The notes under the pieces were generated by a model. That model worked only from the letters and a program-made list of their open reading frames with translations. It was not told the DNA's origin and made no database searches. The translations under genes were made by a program, and so were the position numbers. A stretch of 64,000 bases of DNA from Vibrio ishigakensis (GTDB lineage: Bacteria; Pseudomonadota; Gammaproteobacteria; Enterobacterales; Vibrionaceae), in NCBI RefSeq assembly GCF_024347675.1, contig NZ_AP024882.1, positions 1,488,001-1,552,000 on the forward strand, written 5' to 3'. This document shows, piece after piece, positions 1 through 8,998 of the stretch. Every line of letters begins with the position of its first letter. The stretch's first letter is position 1.

Positions 1-517
1 CGCGGTTCATGAGTTGCAGACGACCTAAAAGTGTATCTGGCTCTGCAAGGTTACGCTCGCTGATGTGCATGTACTGCTGCAGATCTTCAAACATCTCAGG
101 ATGAACCGAGACATAACGAGCAGCATAGGTACCACCGCCTGGATGAATATGGTCTGAACGTGAGAACCATTTTACTGGCAGTTTAGTTCCGCGGCACATA
201 GCTCGGGTAAACACTAATGGCTCTGTAACCAAAGGACTCAGGGGTAATTTCCCTTTGCACTTTTGCTCTAGTTGATACAGAAGTTGGATATCCTTGAGAG
301 GATATTTACTTGTCTGCGGCAACATAGAATCGGGACTTATTAGCGCAGTTGGAAAATTTACCTGTATCTCTTGCATGTCGTACATCTGTTTTGCGTCGTC
401 AAACGAAAACAGGCTCGTCAGCACGTCCAGTTTTTGCGGCAAGGTCTTGGCCTGCAGCACTGGCGATACAAACATGAGTACTAAAACAAGTAACGAAAAA
501 CGCAAAGAGAACAACAT
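1..517 (-). CDS. vxrA: VxrA-type sensor histidine kinase, N-terminal part (truncated by window edge)
   Basis: Only the first 172 codons are present; the gene continues past base 1. It begins with a signal peptide (hydrophobic core about residues 4-19, ending in LQAKT), followed by a periplasmic domain containing a CRGTKLP segment and a SDHIHPGGGTYAARY segment. I recognise this as the DUF3404 sensor domain of Vibrio VxrA/WigK, the kinase of the VxrAB system that responds to cell-wall damage and controls type VI secretion and biofilm in Vibrio cholerae. The kinase core is outside the window, so the call rests on this domain and on position: in V. cholerae chromosome II this kinase also lies next to the pnt genes. 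A strong terminator separates it from pntB, so it should have its own promoter in 518-602. Confidence 0.7.
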   Translation of the reverse strand, partial: MLFSLRFSLLVLVLMFVSPVLQAKTLPQKLDVLTSLFSFDDAKQMYDMQEIQVNFPTALISPDSMLPQTSKYPLKDIQLLYQLEQKCKGKLPLSPLVTEPLVFTRAMCRGTKLPVKWFSRSDHIHPGGGTYAARYVSVHPEMFEDLQQYMHISERNLAEPDTLLGRLQLMNR

Positions 518-602
518 TTTATAAATTTTGATGAAGCTAACTATACCCATAAACAGTGCAGCATACCAAGTTTGGCTGTGTTTCTGACGGAATAATGACA
601 AG

Positions 603-627
603 AAAAAAGGGAGCCGAAGCTCCCTTT
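603..627 (-). terminator. Rho-independent terminator of pntAB
   Basis: A 9-bp perfect stem (606-614 with 619-627) with a four-base TTCG loop on the minus strand is followed by a run of six T on that strand. It lies just past the pntB stop and before vxrA. Confidence 0.9.
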
Positions 628-644
628 GACATAATCATAACAGA

Positions 645-2024
645 TTACAGATGTTCAATGATCTTCAGGCACGAATCCTTCGCATCGCCAAACAGCATCG
701 AAGAGTTCTCTTTGAAGAACAATGGGTTTTGAACGCCAGCGTAACCAGTGTTCATAGAACGCTTGAACACAACCACATTTTGCGCATTCCACACCTCAAG
801 TACTGGCATGCCAGCGATTGGGCTGTTCGGATCTTCAAGGGCTGCCGGGTTAACCGTATCGTTAGCACCGATAACAAGAACCGTATCTGTTTCTGGGAAA
901 TCGTCATTGATTTCATCCATTTCAAGTACGATGTCATACGGTACTTTCGCTTCAGCAAGAAGTACGTTCATGTGACCAGGAAGACGACCGGCTACTGGGT
1001 GAATACCAAAGCGCACTTCGATACCTTGAGCACGTAGCTTTTCAGTGATCTCATGAACTGGGTACTGAGCCTGTGCTACCGCCATGCCGTATCCTGGAGT
1101 GATGATGACTGATTTAGAGTTTTTCAGCATTTCTGCTACTTCTTCAGCGCTCGATTCACGGTGCTCACCGTACTCTTCACCTGTACCTTCGGTCGATACT
1201 TCCTGACCAAAACCACCTGCAATAACACTGATGAATGAGCGGTTCATCGCCTTACACATGATGTAAGACAGTATGGCGCCCGAAGAACCTACTAGCGCAC
1301 CAGTTACGATCAACAGATCATTTGCTAGCATGAAACCTGCCGCTGCTGCTGCCCAACCTGAGTATGAGTTCAGCATTGAAACCACAACTGGCATATCTGC
1401 ACCACCGATAGATGCTACAAGGTGGTAACCAAAGGCAAATGCGATTAGGGTCATGATAAATAGTGGGAACAGGCTGCCGTCACCATTTAGGTAGATATTC
1501 ATCAGCCAAGCCGATACCACAATAGCTGCAAGGTTTAGCTTGTGCTTATGTGGAAGGTTAAGTGGTGATGAGGAGATGATGCCGCGAAGTTTACCAAAGG
1601 CAACAACAGAACCTGTGAAGGTAACCGCACCGATGAATACGCCTAGGTACACCTCTACAAGGTGAATAACGTGCTCCGCATGCGTTGCCGCCTCAGGTGC
1701 GTCTAATAGGCTGTTATAACCTACTAGAACCGCAGCCATACCAACGAAGCTGTGAAGAATTGCCACAAGCTCTGGCATTTCTGTCATTTCAACTTTCTTG
1801 GCATAGTGGATACCGATACCACCACCGATAACCATGGCAATAACGATCCAAACGATACCCTCTGAGTGAGGACCAAAGATGGTTGCGATAAGCGCGATAG
1901 CCATACCGATGATGCCGTAGTAGTTACCACTACGCGCACTTTCTTGCTTAGAAAGCCCGGCTAGACTCAAAATAAAGAAAACAGCAGCAACAATATAAGC
2001 TGCTTGTACTAATCCTGCAGACAT
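645..2024 (-). CDS. pntB: NAD(P) transhydrogenase subunit beta
   Basis: PntB is the membrane subunit of the proton-translocating transhydrogenase, which uses the proton gradient to reduce NADP+ with NADH in the inner membrane. The 459 residues match the usual length. The first half is a series of hydrophobic helices (for example from [18 protein letters not shown] onward). The last ~180 residues form the soluble NADP-binding dIII domain, with the [14 protein letters not shown] nucleotide loop, the GRMPGHMNV-like segment GRLPGHMNV, and [12 protein letters not shown]. It starts 11 bp after pntA and is clearly co-transcribed with it. It is followed by a strong terminator. Its likely role is NADPH supply. 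Confidence 0.97.
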   Translation of the reverse strand: MSAGLVQAAYIVAAVFFILSLAGLSKQESARSGNYYGIIGMAIALIATIFGPHSEGIVWIVIAMVIGGGIGIHYAKKVEMTEMPELVAILHSFVGMAAVLVGYNSLLDAPEAATHAEHVIHLVEVYLGVFIGAVTFTGSVVAFGKLRGIISSSPLNLPHKHKLNLAAIVVSAWLMNIYLNGDGSLFPLFIMTLIAFAFGYHLVASIGGADMPVVVSMLNSYSGWAAAAAGFMLANDLLIVTGALVGSSGAILSYIMCKAMNRSFISVIAGGFGQEVSTEGTGEEYGEHRESSAEEVAEMLKNSKSVIITPGYGMAVAQAQYPVHEITEKLRAQGIEVRFGIHPVAGRLPGHMNVLLAEAKVPYDIVLEMDEINDDFPETDTVLVIGANDTVNPAALEDPNSPIAGMPVLEVWNAQNVVVFKRSMNTGYAGVQNPLFFKENSSMLFGDAKDSCLKIIEHL

Positions 2025-2035
2025 TTGCTACTCCC

Positions 2036-3571
2036 TTAGTCTTTACGGAACATTTCTAACATGCGCTTGGTTACCGTAAAGCCACCAAAGATGTTAATAC
2101 TTGCGATAAGCACTGCGATGAATGCCAAGAAACTCACAAAGCCGTGGCCTTGCCCTATCTGCAGAAGAGCACCAACGATAATGATACCTGAGATAGCATT
2201 AGTCACCGACATAAGCGGTGTGTGCAGTGCGTGCGTAACGTTCCAAACCACGTAGTAGCCAACGATACAAGCCAGTACGAATACAGTGAAGTGCGCCAAG
2301 AATGCAGCAGGCGCAACCGAGGCAACCCAACCAAAGGCAGCAACACCGGCTGCTACACCAATGATCTTCTTAACTGGAGAAGTCGGCTCTTCAGGCTTCT
2401 TCTCTTCTACCTTAGCTTCTTGTTTAGGAGCCGCTGGCTGCGCTGAAACCTGGATTGGTGGCGCTGGCCAAGTAATCTCGCCCTCTTTAACCACAGTCAC
2501 ACCGCGAATAACCACATCTTCAAAATCGATGTCGATATTGCCGTCTTTCTCTTTACACAGAAGCTTAAGAAGGTTGACCAAGTTAGTTGCGTATAGCTGA
2601 GACGATTGAGTTGGAAGACGGCCCACCATGTCGGTATAACCGACAATCTTAACGCCGTTGTCTGTAGTAATTACCTTGTCAGCCACTGTGTAATCACAGT
2701 TACCACCGTTAGCCGCAGCAAGGTCCACAACCACGCTGCCCGGCTTCATTGAATCCACCATCTCTTTGGTGATCAACTTCGGTGCTGGACGACCTGGGAT
2801 CAATGCCGTGGTGATGATGATATCAACGTCTTTCGCTTGTTCTGCGTAAAGCTCTTCCGCTTTCTTGTTAAATTCATCAGACATCTCTTTTGCGTAGCCA
2901 TCGCCACTGCCACTTTGCTCTTGGAAATCTATCTCCAAGAACTCAGCGCCCATCGACTCAACCTGCTCTTTTACTTCAGGGCGAACGTCGAACGAGCGAA
3001 CGATAGCACCAAGGCTACCAGCAGCACCGATTGCAGCAAGACCAGCAACACCTGCACCTGCAACCAGCACTTTCGCTGGCGGCACCTTACCTGCGGCGGT
3101 GATTTGGCCTGTGAAGAAGCGACCAAACTCATGTGCCGCTTCCACGACCGCACGATAGCCAGCTATGTTAGCCATTGAGCTAAGTGCATCTAGAGCCTGA
3201 GCACGAGAGATACGAGGAACCGCATCCATTGCCATTACATTGATATTTTTAGTGGTTAGCTTTTCCATCAGCTCTGGGTTTTGAGCCGGCCAGATAAAGC
3301 TCACTAGTGTAGCTCCCTCTTTGATAGCTTCAATCTCGCTATCAGTAGGCGCATTGACCTTCAAAATAAGGTCTGATTGCCAAATCTCATCCGCTGCAAC
3401 TAGCATTGCGCCAGCAGCTTCAAAGGCGGCATCATCAAAACTGGCAAGTGCGCCAGCGCTATTTTCTACCTTGATGTCAAAGCCCAGTTTGATCAGTTGC
3501 TCCACCGACTTGGGTGAAGCAGCGACTCTGGTCTCTCCATCGAGTACTTCTCTCGGTACACCGATAATCAT
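2036..3571 (-). CDS. pntA: NAD(P) transhydrogenase subunit alpha
   Basis: PntA carries the NAD(H)-binding domain I and part of the membrane domain of the transhydrogenase. The protein has 511 residues. It opens with MIIGVPREV, typical of the alanine dehydrogenase/PntA fold. The Rossmann glycine motif is [22 protein letters not shown], and the NAD-binding mobile loop region is [22 protein letters not shown] charged linker (about residues 375-400, rich in E, K and P) leads to four hydrophobic C-terminal helices. A good ribosome binding site (AAGGAG) precedes the ATG. It forms a two-gene operon with pntB. An inverted repeat lies about 105 bp upstream and may be regulatory. Confidence 0.97.
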   Translation of the reverse strand: MIIGVPREVLDGETRVAASPKSVEQLIKLGFDIKVENSAGALASFDDAAFEAAGAMLVAADEIWQSDLILKVNAPTDSEIEAIKEGATLVSFIWPAQNPELMEKLTTKNINVMAMDAVPRISRAQALDALSSMANIAGYRAVVEAAHEFGRFFTGQITAAGKVPPAKVLVAGAGVAGLAAIGAAGSLGAIVRSFDVRPEVKEQVESMGAEFLEIDFQEQSGSGDGYAKEMSDEFNKKAEELYAEQAKDVDIIITTALIPGRPAPKLITKEMVDSMKPGSVVVDLAAANGGNCDYTVADKVITTDNGVKIVGYTDMVGRLPTQSSQLYATNLVNLLKLLCKEKDGNIDIDFEDVVIRGVTVVKEGEITWPAPPIQVSAQPAAPKQEAKVEEKKPEEPTSPVKKIIGVAAGVAAFGWVASVAPAAFLAHFTVFVLACIVGYYVVWNVTHALHTPLMSVTNAISGIIIVGALLQIGQGHGFVSFLAFIAVLIASINIFGGFTVTKRMLEMFRKD

Positions 3572-3675
3572 TAGTGCATACTCCTTGTATACAAATCACA
3601 AAATTCCTGTGGACTGTTCTATCGCTACCCCTAAACTGCAGGTATCAAAACAAACGTGTGATAAATCAATCACTT

Positions 3676-3702
3676 TACAGTCGATTTTGCACCTCGACTG
3701 TA
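3676..3702. repeat. Perfect 9-bp inverted repeat upstream of pntA
   Basis: TACAGTCGA (3676-3684) and TCGACTGTA (3694-3702) flank a 9-base spacer. Neither strand has a U-run after the stem, so it does not look like a normal terminator. It sits between the HlyU-family gene and pntA and could be an operator or a hairpin in the pntA leader. Confidence 0.6.
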
Positions 3703-3745
3703 TAAAAAACTATGAATTGTCTCCCCTTAAAAGGTCTAACCAGCG

Positions 3746-4024
3746 TTAGTTGAACAGAGACTCGCCCATTTGGTCGATTAGCATTTGCGCTTTTTTAAGC
3801 ATCAGCTCTTTGGCGTCGGCTTCACTGATCAAAAGATCGGAGCGAATAAAGCGGTGTGTTTTCATCTCTTCACCCTCACCGAGGGTGATTCGACCAGCAA
3901 TGCGATACTGACCATTTTCCGCAATAGGTTCAGCGTAAATGAGGTAACCTTTGTACTCTTCCGGCTCAACCTCGACCGCCTTCTGCTCTTTACTGCCACC
4001 AAATAAACGGCTTAACCAACCCAT
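3746..4024 (-). CDS. Small HlyU-family protein
   Basis: This is a 92-residue protein resembling the small family that Pfam names HlyU (PF10115), not the winged-helix HlyU of Vibrio. It opens MGWLSRLFGGSKEQK, then has the conserved core YKGYLIYAEPIAENGQYRIAGRI and a C-terminal HRFIRSD...A..L..KKAQMLIDQMGESLF. I chose the ATG at 4024 because GAAGGA lies 8 bases upstream; an in-frame TTG at 4039 has no such support. The molecular role is not known to me. It points the same way as pntAB but is separated by 174 bp with an inverted repeat. Confidence 0.75.
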   Translation of the reverse strand: MGWLSRLFGGSKEQKAVEVEPEEYKGYLIYAEPIAENGQYRIAGRITLGEGEEMKTHRFIRSDLLISEADAKELMLKKAQMLIDQMGESLFN

Positions 4025-4342
4025 AATTTTTTCCTTCAATAAAATAAATCTCTATTCAACTAAATCTAAGGGATAGCGAAGGCAATGGCGAGATTTAACT
4101 GCAAATGTTTGATCAACATATACAAATTTTTGATGACAGATTGTGACTGGCGCAAAAAAGCATCGAATAGCATTTGGATTAAAGGGCGTTTGAATAAAAA
4201 ACGTACAGAAACAGCAGCAAGAAAGTTAATTAAACACGCTTTTATGAATTACTAATAATGGGATTTAGAACGTTAGTTTTGTGTTGGAAAAGTTAACTTA
4301 AATTGTTACCGTACAGCATTCTTTTCGATAGATAGAGTCACT
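4025..4342. other. Intergenic region between divergent genes
   Basis: This 318-bp gap separates the HlyU-family gene (minus) from the prepilin gene (plus), so it must hold both promoters. It is AT-rich. I found no credible small gene, tRNA or terminator. The only short symmetric motif I noticed is TTTGATCAACA near 4107. Confidence 0.5.
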
Positions 4343-4849
4343 ATGAAAATTAAGAAAGGTTTTACACTGATCGAGCTCATTATCGCATTAGTGATTCTGG
4401 CTATCCTTTCTGCAATCGCAGCACCGCGGTTTATCAAACTTAAGCACGATGCGCGCAGTAACACCATGCAAAGTGTTAGCGCTACCCTGTCGTCTCTTAA
4501 TCATATGTTGACGGGTCTTTCTGCAGTAGATGGTTTAGAGCGCGAACAAACAACTACCCTTGAAATTGAAGGTAGAGACATACAGCTTCAGTATGGAAAT
4601 CTTGGGGTAGCTAAAACAAGTGATATTACCGCACAAGACATTTCCCATGTAACTTTTTTAGAAACTGAATCGCTGAAAAGAGTTAGCGAAAAGGCTGGAA
4701 ACGAATTCGGTGTAATGGTGTTTTCTAAACAACAGTTTTTTGTCACCCATCCCGGCATGTCAGTTTTAGAAGATTGCTTTGTAGAGTACTTCCCCGCAAC
4801 TAGCCCGACTCTATCTGCAGAGATAAATGTAGTGGTTTCAGGTTGCTAA
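4343..4849 (+). CDS. Type IV pilin-like / pseudopilin protein
   Basis: The 168-residue protein starts MKIKKGFTLIELIIALVILA. This is a class III prepilin leader, with cleavage expected after KKG, methylated Phe+1, Glu+5, and a long hydrophobic helix. A globular domain follows, and the two C-terminal cysteines (EDCF... and VSGC at the end) would form the D-region disulfide loop seen in many minor pilins. It could belong to an MSHA-like or type II secretion pseudopilin group; the sequence does not decide. No assembly ATPase, prepilin peptidase or other pilin gene is in the window, so it is an orphan that would use machinery encoded elsewhere. It ends one base before the convergent barrel gene. 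Confidence 0.85.
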   Translation: MKIKKGFTLIELIIALVILAILSAIAAPRFIKLKHDARSNTMQSVSATLSSLNHMLTGLSAVDGLEREQTTTLEIEGRDIQLQYGNLGVAKTSDITAQDISHVTFLETESLKRVSEKAGNEFGVMVFSKQQFFVTHPGMSVLEDCFVEYFPATSPTLSAEINVVVSGC

Positions 4850-5827
4850 TTAGTCCTGGTTGAACAACAAGATGATCGTTCCACCACTCAGCGAACTTCC
4901 GTAGTTGAGGTTTATTCCGATCCCGATGTTGTCCACATAGTCTCTAAGAAATGGCGGTGATACCAGCCAGCCGATACTCGCTTCCCAGTACTCATGGGTA
5001 TTTAACGACTCTTTCAGGTCGCCATTGATATTAATATGTCGAACGCTCGAAAACAGGGTTTGACCATAACCACCCCAATGGGTGATGTCATAGAAACCTT
5101 TTATGCCATTTATCCAATACAAACCTTCAGGGTTACCAATGTCACCATCATTGCCCTGACCGCCTCCGTAGCCATAAAAGTAATTGAGGTCTGAGAATGC
5201 TTCCCAGCGCCCCCAACTTTGAGGATGCTTATAATGAAGATTTAAGTTTGGCTGAAAAGTCTGTGCCCAAGCCGAAGTATTGAAGATATTTCCTTCTACT
5301 ATATCTCTGGTCTGCTCCGAGAACTGCGTTCTGTAAGTAAAATCATTCTCCAGATACATCACGTTGGTACCTATACCGGCACCAATACTCCAGTAGTCTG
5401 TCCAGGGACGAGTTACTGAGTAATGAGCTGCCAATGTATAGATCTGTTCTTTTAACGTGTCAGAAACAGGCTCATTATTGAAATTAACGTTTTGTTTTTG
5501 TCTCAAATAAGAAAAGAGTACCTTTACCCGCTGTTCTAGTACTGAGTTGTCTTCAAACGTAATGGTGGGGAGTTCAAAGGTATAAGGGAGAGTTGTTACA
5601 CCCAGATCTTTCTTTAGATCAAGCGAGGCTTGATTACCAAAATCATCGCCGATATTAGCAATCTGGTTAGGATCGAAATTCTGGAAGCCCAGTGAAATAG
5701 CGTTACTGTCACTGTAGAGAACTGCCGCTGCGAAGTTTGCTTCGAATCCTTTTCGAAAAATATCAATAGCAAATGATGAATAAGAAACCACACTCAGACA
5801 GAGTGCTAAAACTGCCTTGTTTCGCAC
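4850..5827 (-). CDS. Outer-membrane beta-barrel protein (Omp_AT-like)
   Basis: About 325 residues with a signal peptide (RNKAVLALCLSVVSYSSFA) followed by a sequence with alternating aromatic and polar residues typical of beta strands, ending in ...GGTIILLFNQD. It resembles the Vibrio family called solitary outer-membrane autotransporter beta-barrel (PF11557). I favour the GTG start at 5827 because AAGGA lies about 8 bases upstream and gives a clean signal peptide; the open frame extends to a TTG at 5848. There is no passenger domain, so it is probably a stand-alone barrel of unknown function. It converges directly on the prepilin gene with no gap. Confidence 0.65.
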   Translation of the reverse strand: MRNKAVLALCLSVVSYSSFAIDIFRKGFEANFAAAVLYSDSNAISLGFQNFDPNQIANIGDDFGNQASLDLKKDLGVTTLPYTFELPTITFEDNSVLEQRVKVLFSYLRQKQNVNFNNEPVSDTLKEQIYTLAAHYSVTRPWTDYWSIGAGIGTNVMYLENDFTYRTQFSEQTRDIVEGNIFNTSAWAQTFQPNLNLHYKHPQSWGRWEAFSDLNYFYGYGGGQGNDGDIGNPEGLYWINGIKGFYDITHWGGYGQTLFSSVRHININGDLKESLNTHEYWEASIGWLVSPPFLRDYVDNIGIGINLNYGSSLSGGTIILLFNQD

Positions 5828-5953
5828 GTTATTTAATCCTTTATACAACTCTTGATTTAATTATTGTCCAGTTATCACTGATTTCTACGCTAATTATTGA
5901 CTTTAAATCTGGGTTTCATACGATGTCCTTGTAACATCAAATAGGTAAAAATC

Positions 5954-6385
5954 ATGTCAGAAACCCAAGATATCCAAACAATCGACCTAGCCGAAGTATC
6001 TAAAGAACTGCGTCAGGTGATCGAGTTTGACGAAGTACCAGAGCAAATGTATCAAATGGTGGTTTCTATCCATGAAACTGCGGAAGAAGAAGTCCGCAAA
6101 GCTTGGGATGAACTACCAGCAAGTGCACAAAATGTTGTAGATAGCTTCGAGCAATTCCACGCTCTAACCTCTGTAAGCCAAGCCTTTGCAGGTGTGGGCC
6201 TTCTAGAGGAGTTCCCTAACCTAGATCTTCCTGCCGATATGAGCGAAGAAGATACCAACGCATATAAGGCTCAGCTGCTTGATAAAGTACTGTTCAACTG
6301 CATCAAAGATATGGTTAAACAGGTTAAAAAAGCACGTCGTGACCCTATCCTAAAGCGCGACTTCAACAGCGTATTCGAGCGCTAA
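5954..6385 (+). CDS. DUF3069-like conserved protein
   Basis: A 143-residue acidic cytoplasmic protein with no signal peptide or membrane segment. It looks mostly helical (for example ELRQVIEFDEVPEQMYQMVVSI and a basic C-terminus VKQVKKARRDPILKRDFNSVFER). It resembles Vibrio proteins annotated as DUF3069; I know no function for them. It stands alone between divergent and convergent neighbours and shares its terminator region with the end of modC. Confidence 0.7.
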   Translation: MSETQDIQTIDLAEVSKELRQVIEFDEVPEQMYQMVVSIHETAEEEVRKAWDELPASAQNVVDSFEQFHALTSVSQAFAGVGLLEEFPNLDLPADMSEEDTNAYKAQLLDKVLFNCIKDMVKQVKKARRDPILKRDFNSVFER

Positions 6386-6394
6386 TCAATCGCG

Positions 6395-6426
6395 AGCCTC
6401 TCACCCTAGTGGGAGGCTAACTTTTG
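6395..6426. terminator. Shared hairpin terminator, DUF3069-like gene and modC
   Basis: AGCCTCTCAC (6395-6404) pairs with GTGGGAGGCT (6409-6418) apart from one G-T pair. In the plus direction it is followed by AACTTTTG. It overlaps the modC stop codon, so it can serve both converging genes. Confidence 0.65.
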
Positions 6427-7497
6427 TTGAGTAAAGCTCACACCCTTGATTTGAGCATAAACCAACTTACCCACCTCTAACTCCAAGTCTGTCGCGGCCC
6501 AAACCGTTATCGAAGACTTAATTCTTACATCTGCACTAAGTTCCAACTCTAAAAGGTAAGCGTGTTCGCTCGTGCGATGCATAGCAGATACAGTAACCGG
6601 CAAGATATTCCGTATTGAGCTTTGCTCGCTACGTGACAGGGTAACAGATACGTCGCTGGCATTGACTCTAAGGCGCATGTGCTTACCCTGCAGATCGTCA
6701 AAGTCTGTATCAGGCACCCATAGCGAGTGCGTATCTACACTGAGTCTGCGCATTGCGTACTGTGAATGCCGCTCACATACCTCGACATTAATAAGTGAGC
6801 TTTGCATCTCATTGCCCTTCCACAAGGACAAAGAATCGCTGTTCCATACCTCTTCTACGGTGCCAAACTGAACCAACTTACCTTGCTCGAGCAGTAACAA
6901 GTTATCCGCAAGGTTCATTACCTCTTCAAGGCTGTGGGTTACATAAACCACTGGGATATCGATGTTCTGAGCCAGTTTTTGAAGATACTTAAGCACCTCT
7001 CTCTTTCGAGGAAGGTCAAGACTTGCTAAAGGCTCATCCATTAACAAAAGCTTAGGGCGCGACAACAAGGCACGCGCTATGCCTACCCTCTGTTTTTCAC
7101 CACCACTGAGTTGATGTGGTCGAGACTGAATTAGGTGCTGGATATCGAGTAGTTTGAGCAGTTCTTGGTATTCAGAATTGCTCACCTCTGGCGGCCGACC
7201 GTAATTAAGGTTCTGCTTTACCGTCATATGTGGGAACAAGCGAGAATCTTGGAACACCACAGCGCATTCTCGCTCCCAAGTAGGGACGTTTACTCTGCTT
7301 TTGCTATCAAACAGCTTTTGCTCAAAAAGGGTTATTTCACCTAATTCAGGAGTAAGCAGACCGGCAATCACATTAAGCAATGTGGTTTTACCGCTACCTG
7401 AGCGACCAAACACGGCTGTGACACCCTTAGCTGGGATGTTGACTTGAACATCAAATTCTTGAGTATCGAAACTATGGGAGAAATTAACTTTGAGCAT
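6406..7497 (-). CDS. modC: Molybdate ABC transporter ATP-binding protein
   Basis: ModC powers molybdate import. The 363 residues contain Walker A GRSGSGKTT (residues 31-39), the ABC signature LSGGEKQR, Walker B LLLMDEPLASLDLP and the switch region VTHSLEEV. The C-terminal ~70 residues form the Mop/TOBE domain that binds molybdate in this family (SIRNILPVTVSAMHRTSEHA...). The start codon overlaps the modB stop as TGATG, showing translational coupling. It is the last gene of modABC. The operon supplies molybdenum cofactor for enzymes such as nitrate or TMAO reductases, none of which is in the window. Confidence 0.96.
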   Translation of the reverse strand: MLKVNFSHSFDTQEFDVQVNIPAKGVTAVFGRSGSGKTTLLNVIAGLLTPELGEITLFEQKLFDSKSRVNVPTWERECAVVFQDSRLFPHMTVKQNLNYGRPPEVSNSEYQELLKLLDIQHLIQSRPHQLSGGEKQRVGIARALLSRPKLLLMDEPLASLDLPRKREVLKYLQKLAQNIDIPVVYVTHSLEEVMNLADNLLLLEQGKLVQFGTVEEVWNSDSLSLWKGNEMQSSLINVEVCERHSQYAMRRLSVDTHSLWVPDTDFDDLQGKHMRLRVNASDVSVTLSRSEQSSIRNILPVTVSAMHRTSEHAYLLELELSADVRIKSSITVWAATDLELEVGKLVYAQIKGVSFTQQKLASH

Positions 7498-8186
7498 CAG
7501 CTAAACCCCAAATTTTTCTGCGCACGTCTCGCCAACCACTCACTGATAAAGAGTGAACTTAGGGCAATCACTATGGCTATGATACAAAGGCGCATAGCTT
7601 CAAACTCCGCCCCCGGCGTTTCAAGAAAGCTAAACATAGCCAGCGGAATGGTTTGAGTCTCTCCGGGGATATTGGAGACAAAAGTAATGGTCGCCCCAAA
7701 CTCTCCAAGGCTGCGCGCAAAGGCGAGTAAAAAGCCAGAGATGAGACCAGGTATGGTCAGTGGTAAGGTTATAGTTGTAAACACCTTCCAAGGTCTTGCG
7801 CCTAATGTCATAGCCGCTTGCTCAAGTTTAGGGTCGATACCAATGATACTGAGTCGAATGGCTCTTACCATCAACGGGAGTGAAACCACAGCGGAGGCTA
7901 AAGCTGCGCCATGCCAATTAAAGGCAAAACTGATCCCGAAAGTGCTATCCAAGAATGCACCGATCGGACCTTGTGTACCGAATAACACAAGTAATAGGTA
8001 ACCGATCACCACAGGAGGGAGCACCAAAGGAAGGTGCACAAAGCCATCGAGGATGGATTTACCCACGAACTCCTTCTTCGCCAACAGCCAACCCAGTCCG
8101 ATACCAACAGGCAATAACCCTAAGGATGCCACCAGTGCGACCTTAAGGCTCAGTAACAGTGCTGTCAGTTCGTATTCAGTTAGCAC
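7497..8186 (-). CDS. modB: Molybdate ABC transporter permease
   Basis: A 229-residue inner-membrane permease with about five transmembrane helices. The binding-protein-dependent transport loop is ...RSLGEFGATITFVSNIPGETQTIPLAMF, typical of ModB. It starts 11 bp after modA and overlaps modC by one base, so the three genes form one unit. Confidence 0.96.
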   Translation of the reverse strand: MLTEYELTALLLSLKVALVASLGLLPVGIGLGWLLAKKEFVGKSILDGFVHLPLVLPPVVIGYLLLVLFGTQGPIGAFLDSTFGISFAFNWHGAALASAVVSLPLMVRAIRLSIIGIDPKLEQAAMTLGARPWKVFTTITLPLTIPGLISGFLLAFARSLGEFGATITFVSNIPGETQTIPLAMFSFLETPGAEFEAMRLCIIAIVIALSSLFISEWLARRAQKNLGFS

Positions 8187-8197
8187 AGGTTCTCCAA

Positions 8198-8935
8198 TTA
8201 GTTCGCGGAAGAAAAACCTAGCGCTAGGATCTTCGCGTGCATCTCATCACTTAAAAAATAATTATATACATCAATGACTTCTGCGTCTTGAGATAGTTGG
8301 ACAATTGGATAAGTAATAGGCTCATGCAGGTCATTAGGAAGCTCAGTGAGAACTTTTACCTTGTCAGATTGCACTGCATCGGTTTTATAAACAATGCCGG
8401 CTGGCACTTGACCACGCTCAACCATAGCCAGCGTAGCTCGGGTGTTCTTCATAGGCGCATACTTAAGTTCGCTATAAACGTTAAGTTTCGTTAGTGCCTC
8501 TTTCGCATAGATACCCACGGGTACGGTCTTTGGCTCGCCAATGGCTAAGCGCCCTTTTCCTATCAATTCCTGCCAAGTTTCGAGTTTAGCTATATCAGTG
8601 ACTTTGACATCAGAAGCAGTTGGAGAAACCAACACTAGGCTATTAGAAGCTAGTGTTTGAGATTCTTGTTTTAATTCTAGGTTCTTTTCTACGTAGTCCA
8701 TCCACAAACTATTGGCAGAGATATAGATATCTGCCGGAGCTTTATGAGTAACTTGGCGGGCAAGAGAGGCAGAACTGCCAAACACGCCCTTGACCTCAAT
8801 GTCGCCCCCCTTAAAGTGCTGCTGCGCTTGCTGAACCACTTCCGTCATCGACGATGCGGCATAGACATAGACTACCTGTTTGGCACTCGCAAAAGCGCTA
8901 CACAGAACCGAAAAAATAACTATAAATCTAGACAT
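8198..8935 (-). CDS. modA: Periplasmic molybdate-binding protein
   Basis: A 245-residue solute-binding protein. It has a signal peptide (MSRFIVIFSVLCSAFASA), then VYAASSMTEVVQQ, the conserved ModA opening whose Ser residues contact oxyanion. GVFGSSASLARQV, and VPVGIYAKEAL further on, are also typical. It is the first gene of modABC. Only 63 bp separate it from the preceding gene, and that gap holds a terminator, so its promoter must overlap the terminator. I saw no good ModE palindrome there. Confidence 0.95.
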   Translation of the reverse strand: MSRFIVIFSVLCSAFASAKQVVYVYAASSMTEVVQQAQQHFKGGDIEVKGVFGSSASLARQVTHKAPADIYISANSLWMDYVEKNLELKQESQTLASNSLVLVSPTASDVKVTDIAKLETWQELIGKGRLAIGEPKTVPVGIYAKEALTKLNVYSELKYAPMKNTRATLAMVERGQVPAGIVYKTDAVQSDKVKVLTELPNDLHEPITYPIVQLSQDAEVIDVYNYFLSDEMHAKILALGFSSAN

Positions 8936-8955
8936 AAAACTTCAAATTGCAGAAA

Positions 8956-8981
8956 CGAAAAAGGCGCTGACTAGCAGCGCC
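8956..8981 (-). terminator. Terminator between the retropepsin-like gene and modA
   Basis: GGCGCTG (8963-8969) pairs with CAGCGCC (8975-8981) around a 5-base loop. On the minus strand it is followed by a run of five T (8958-8962). Confidence 0.85.
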
Positions 8982-8998
8982 TATCTATTATAAATCAA

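Noticed and set aside
651..1037. 128-codon plus-strand frame inside pntB
   Set aside because: It is antisense to the NADP-binding domain of pntB and has no family resemblance.
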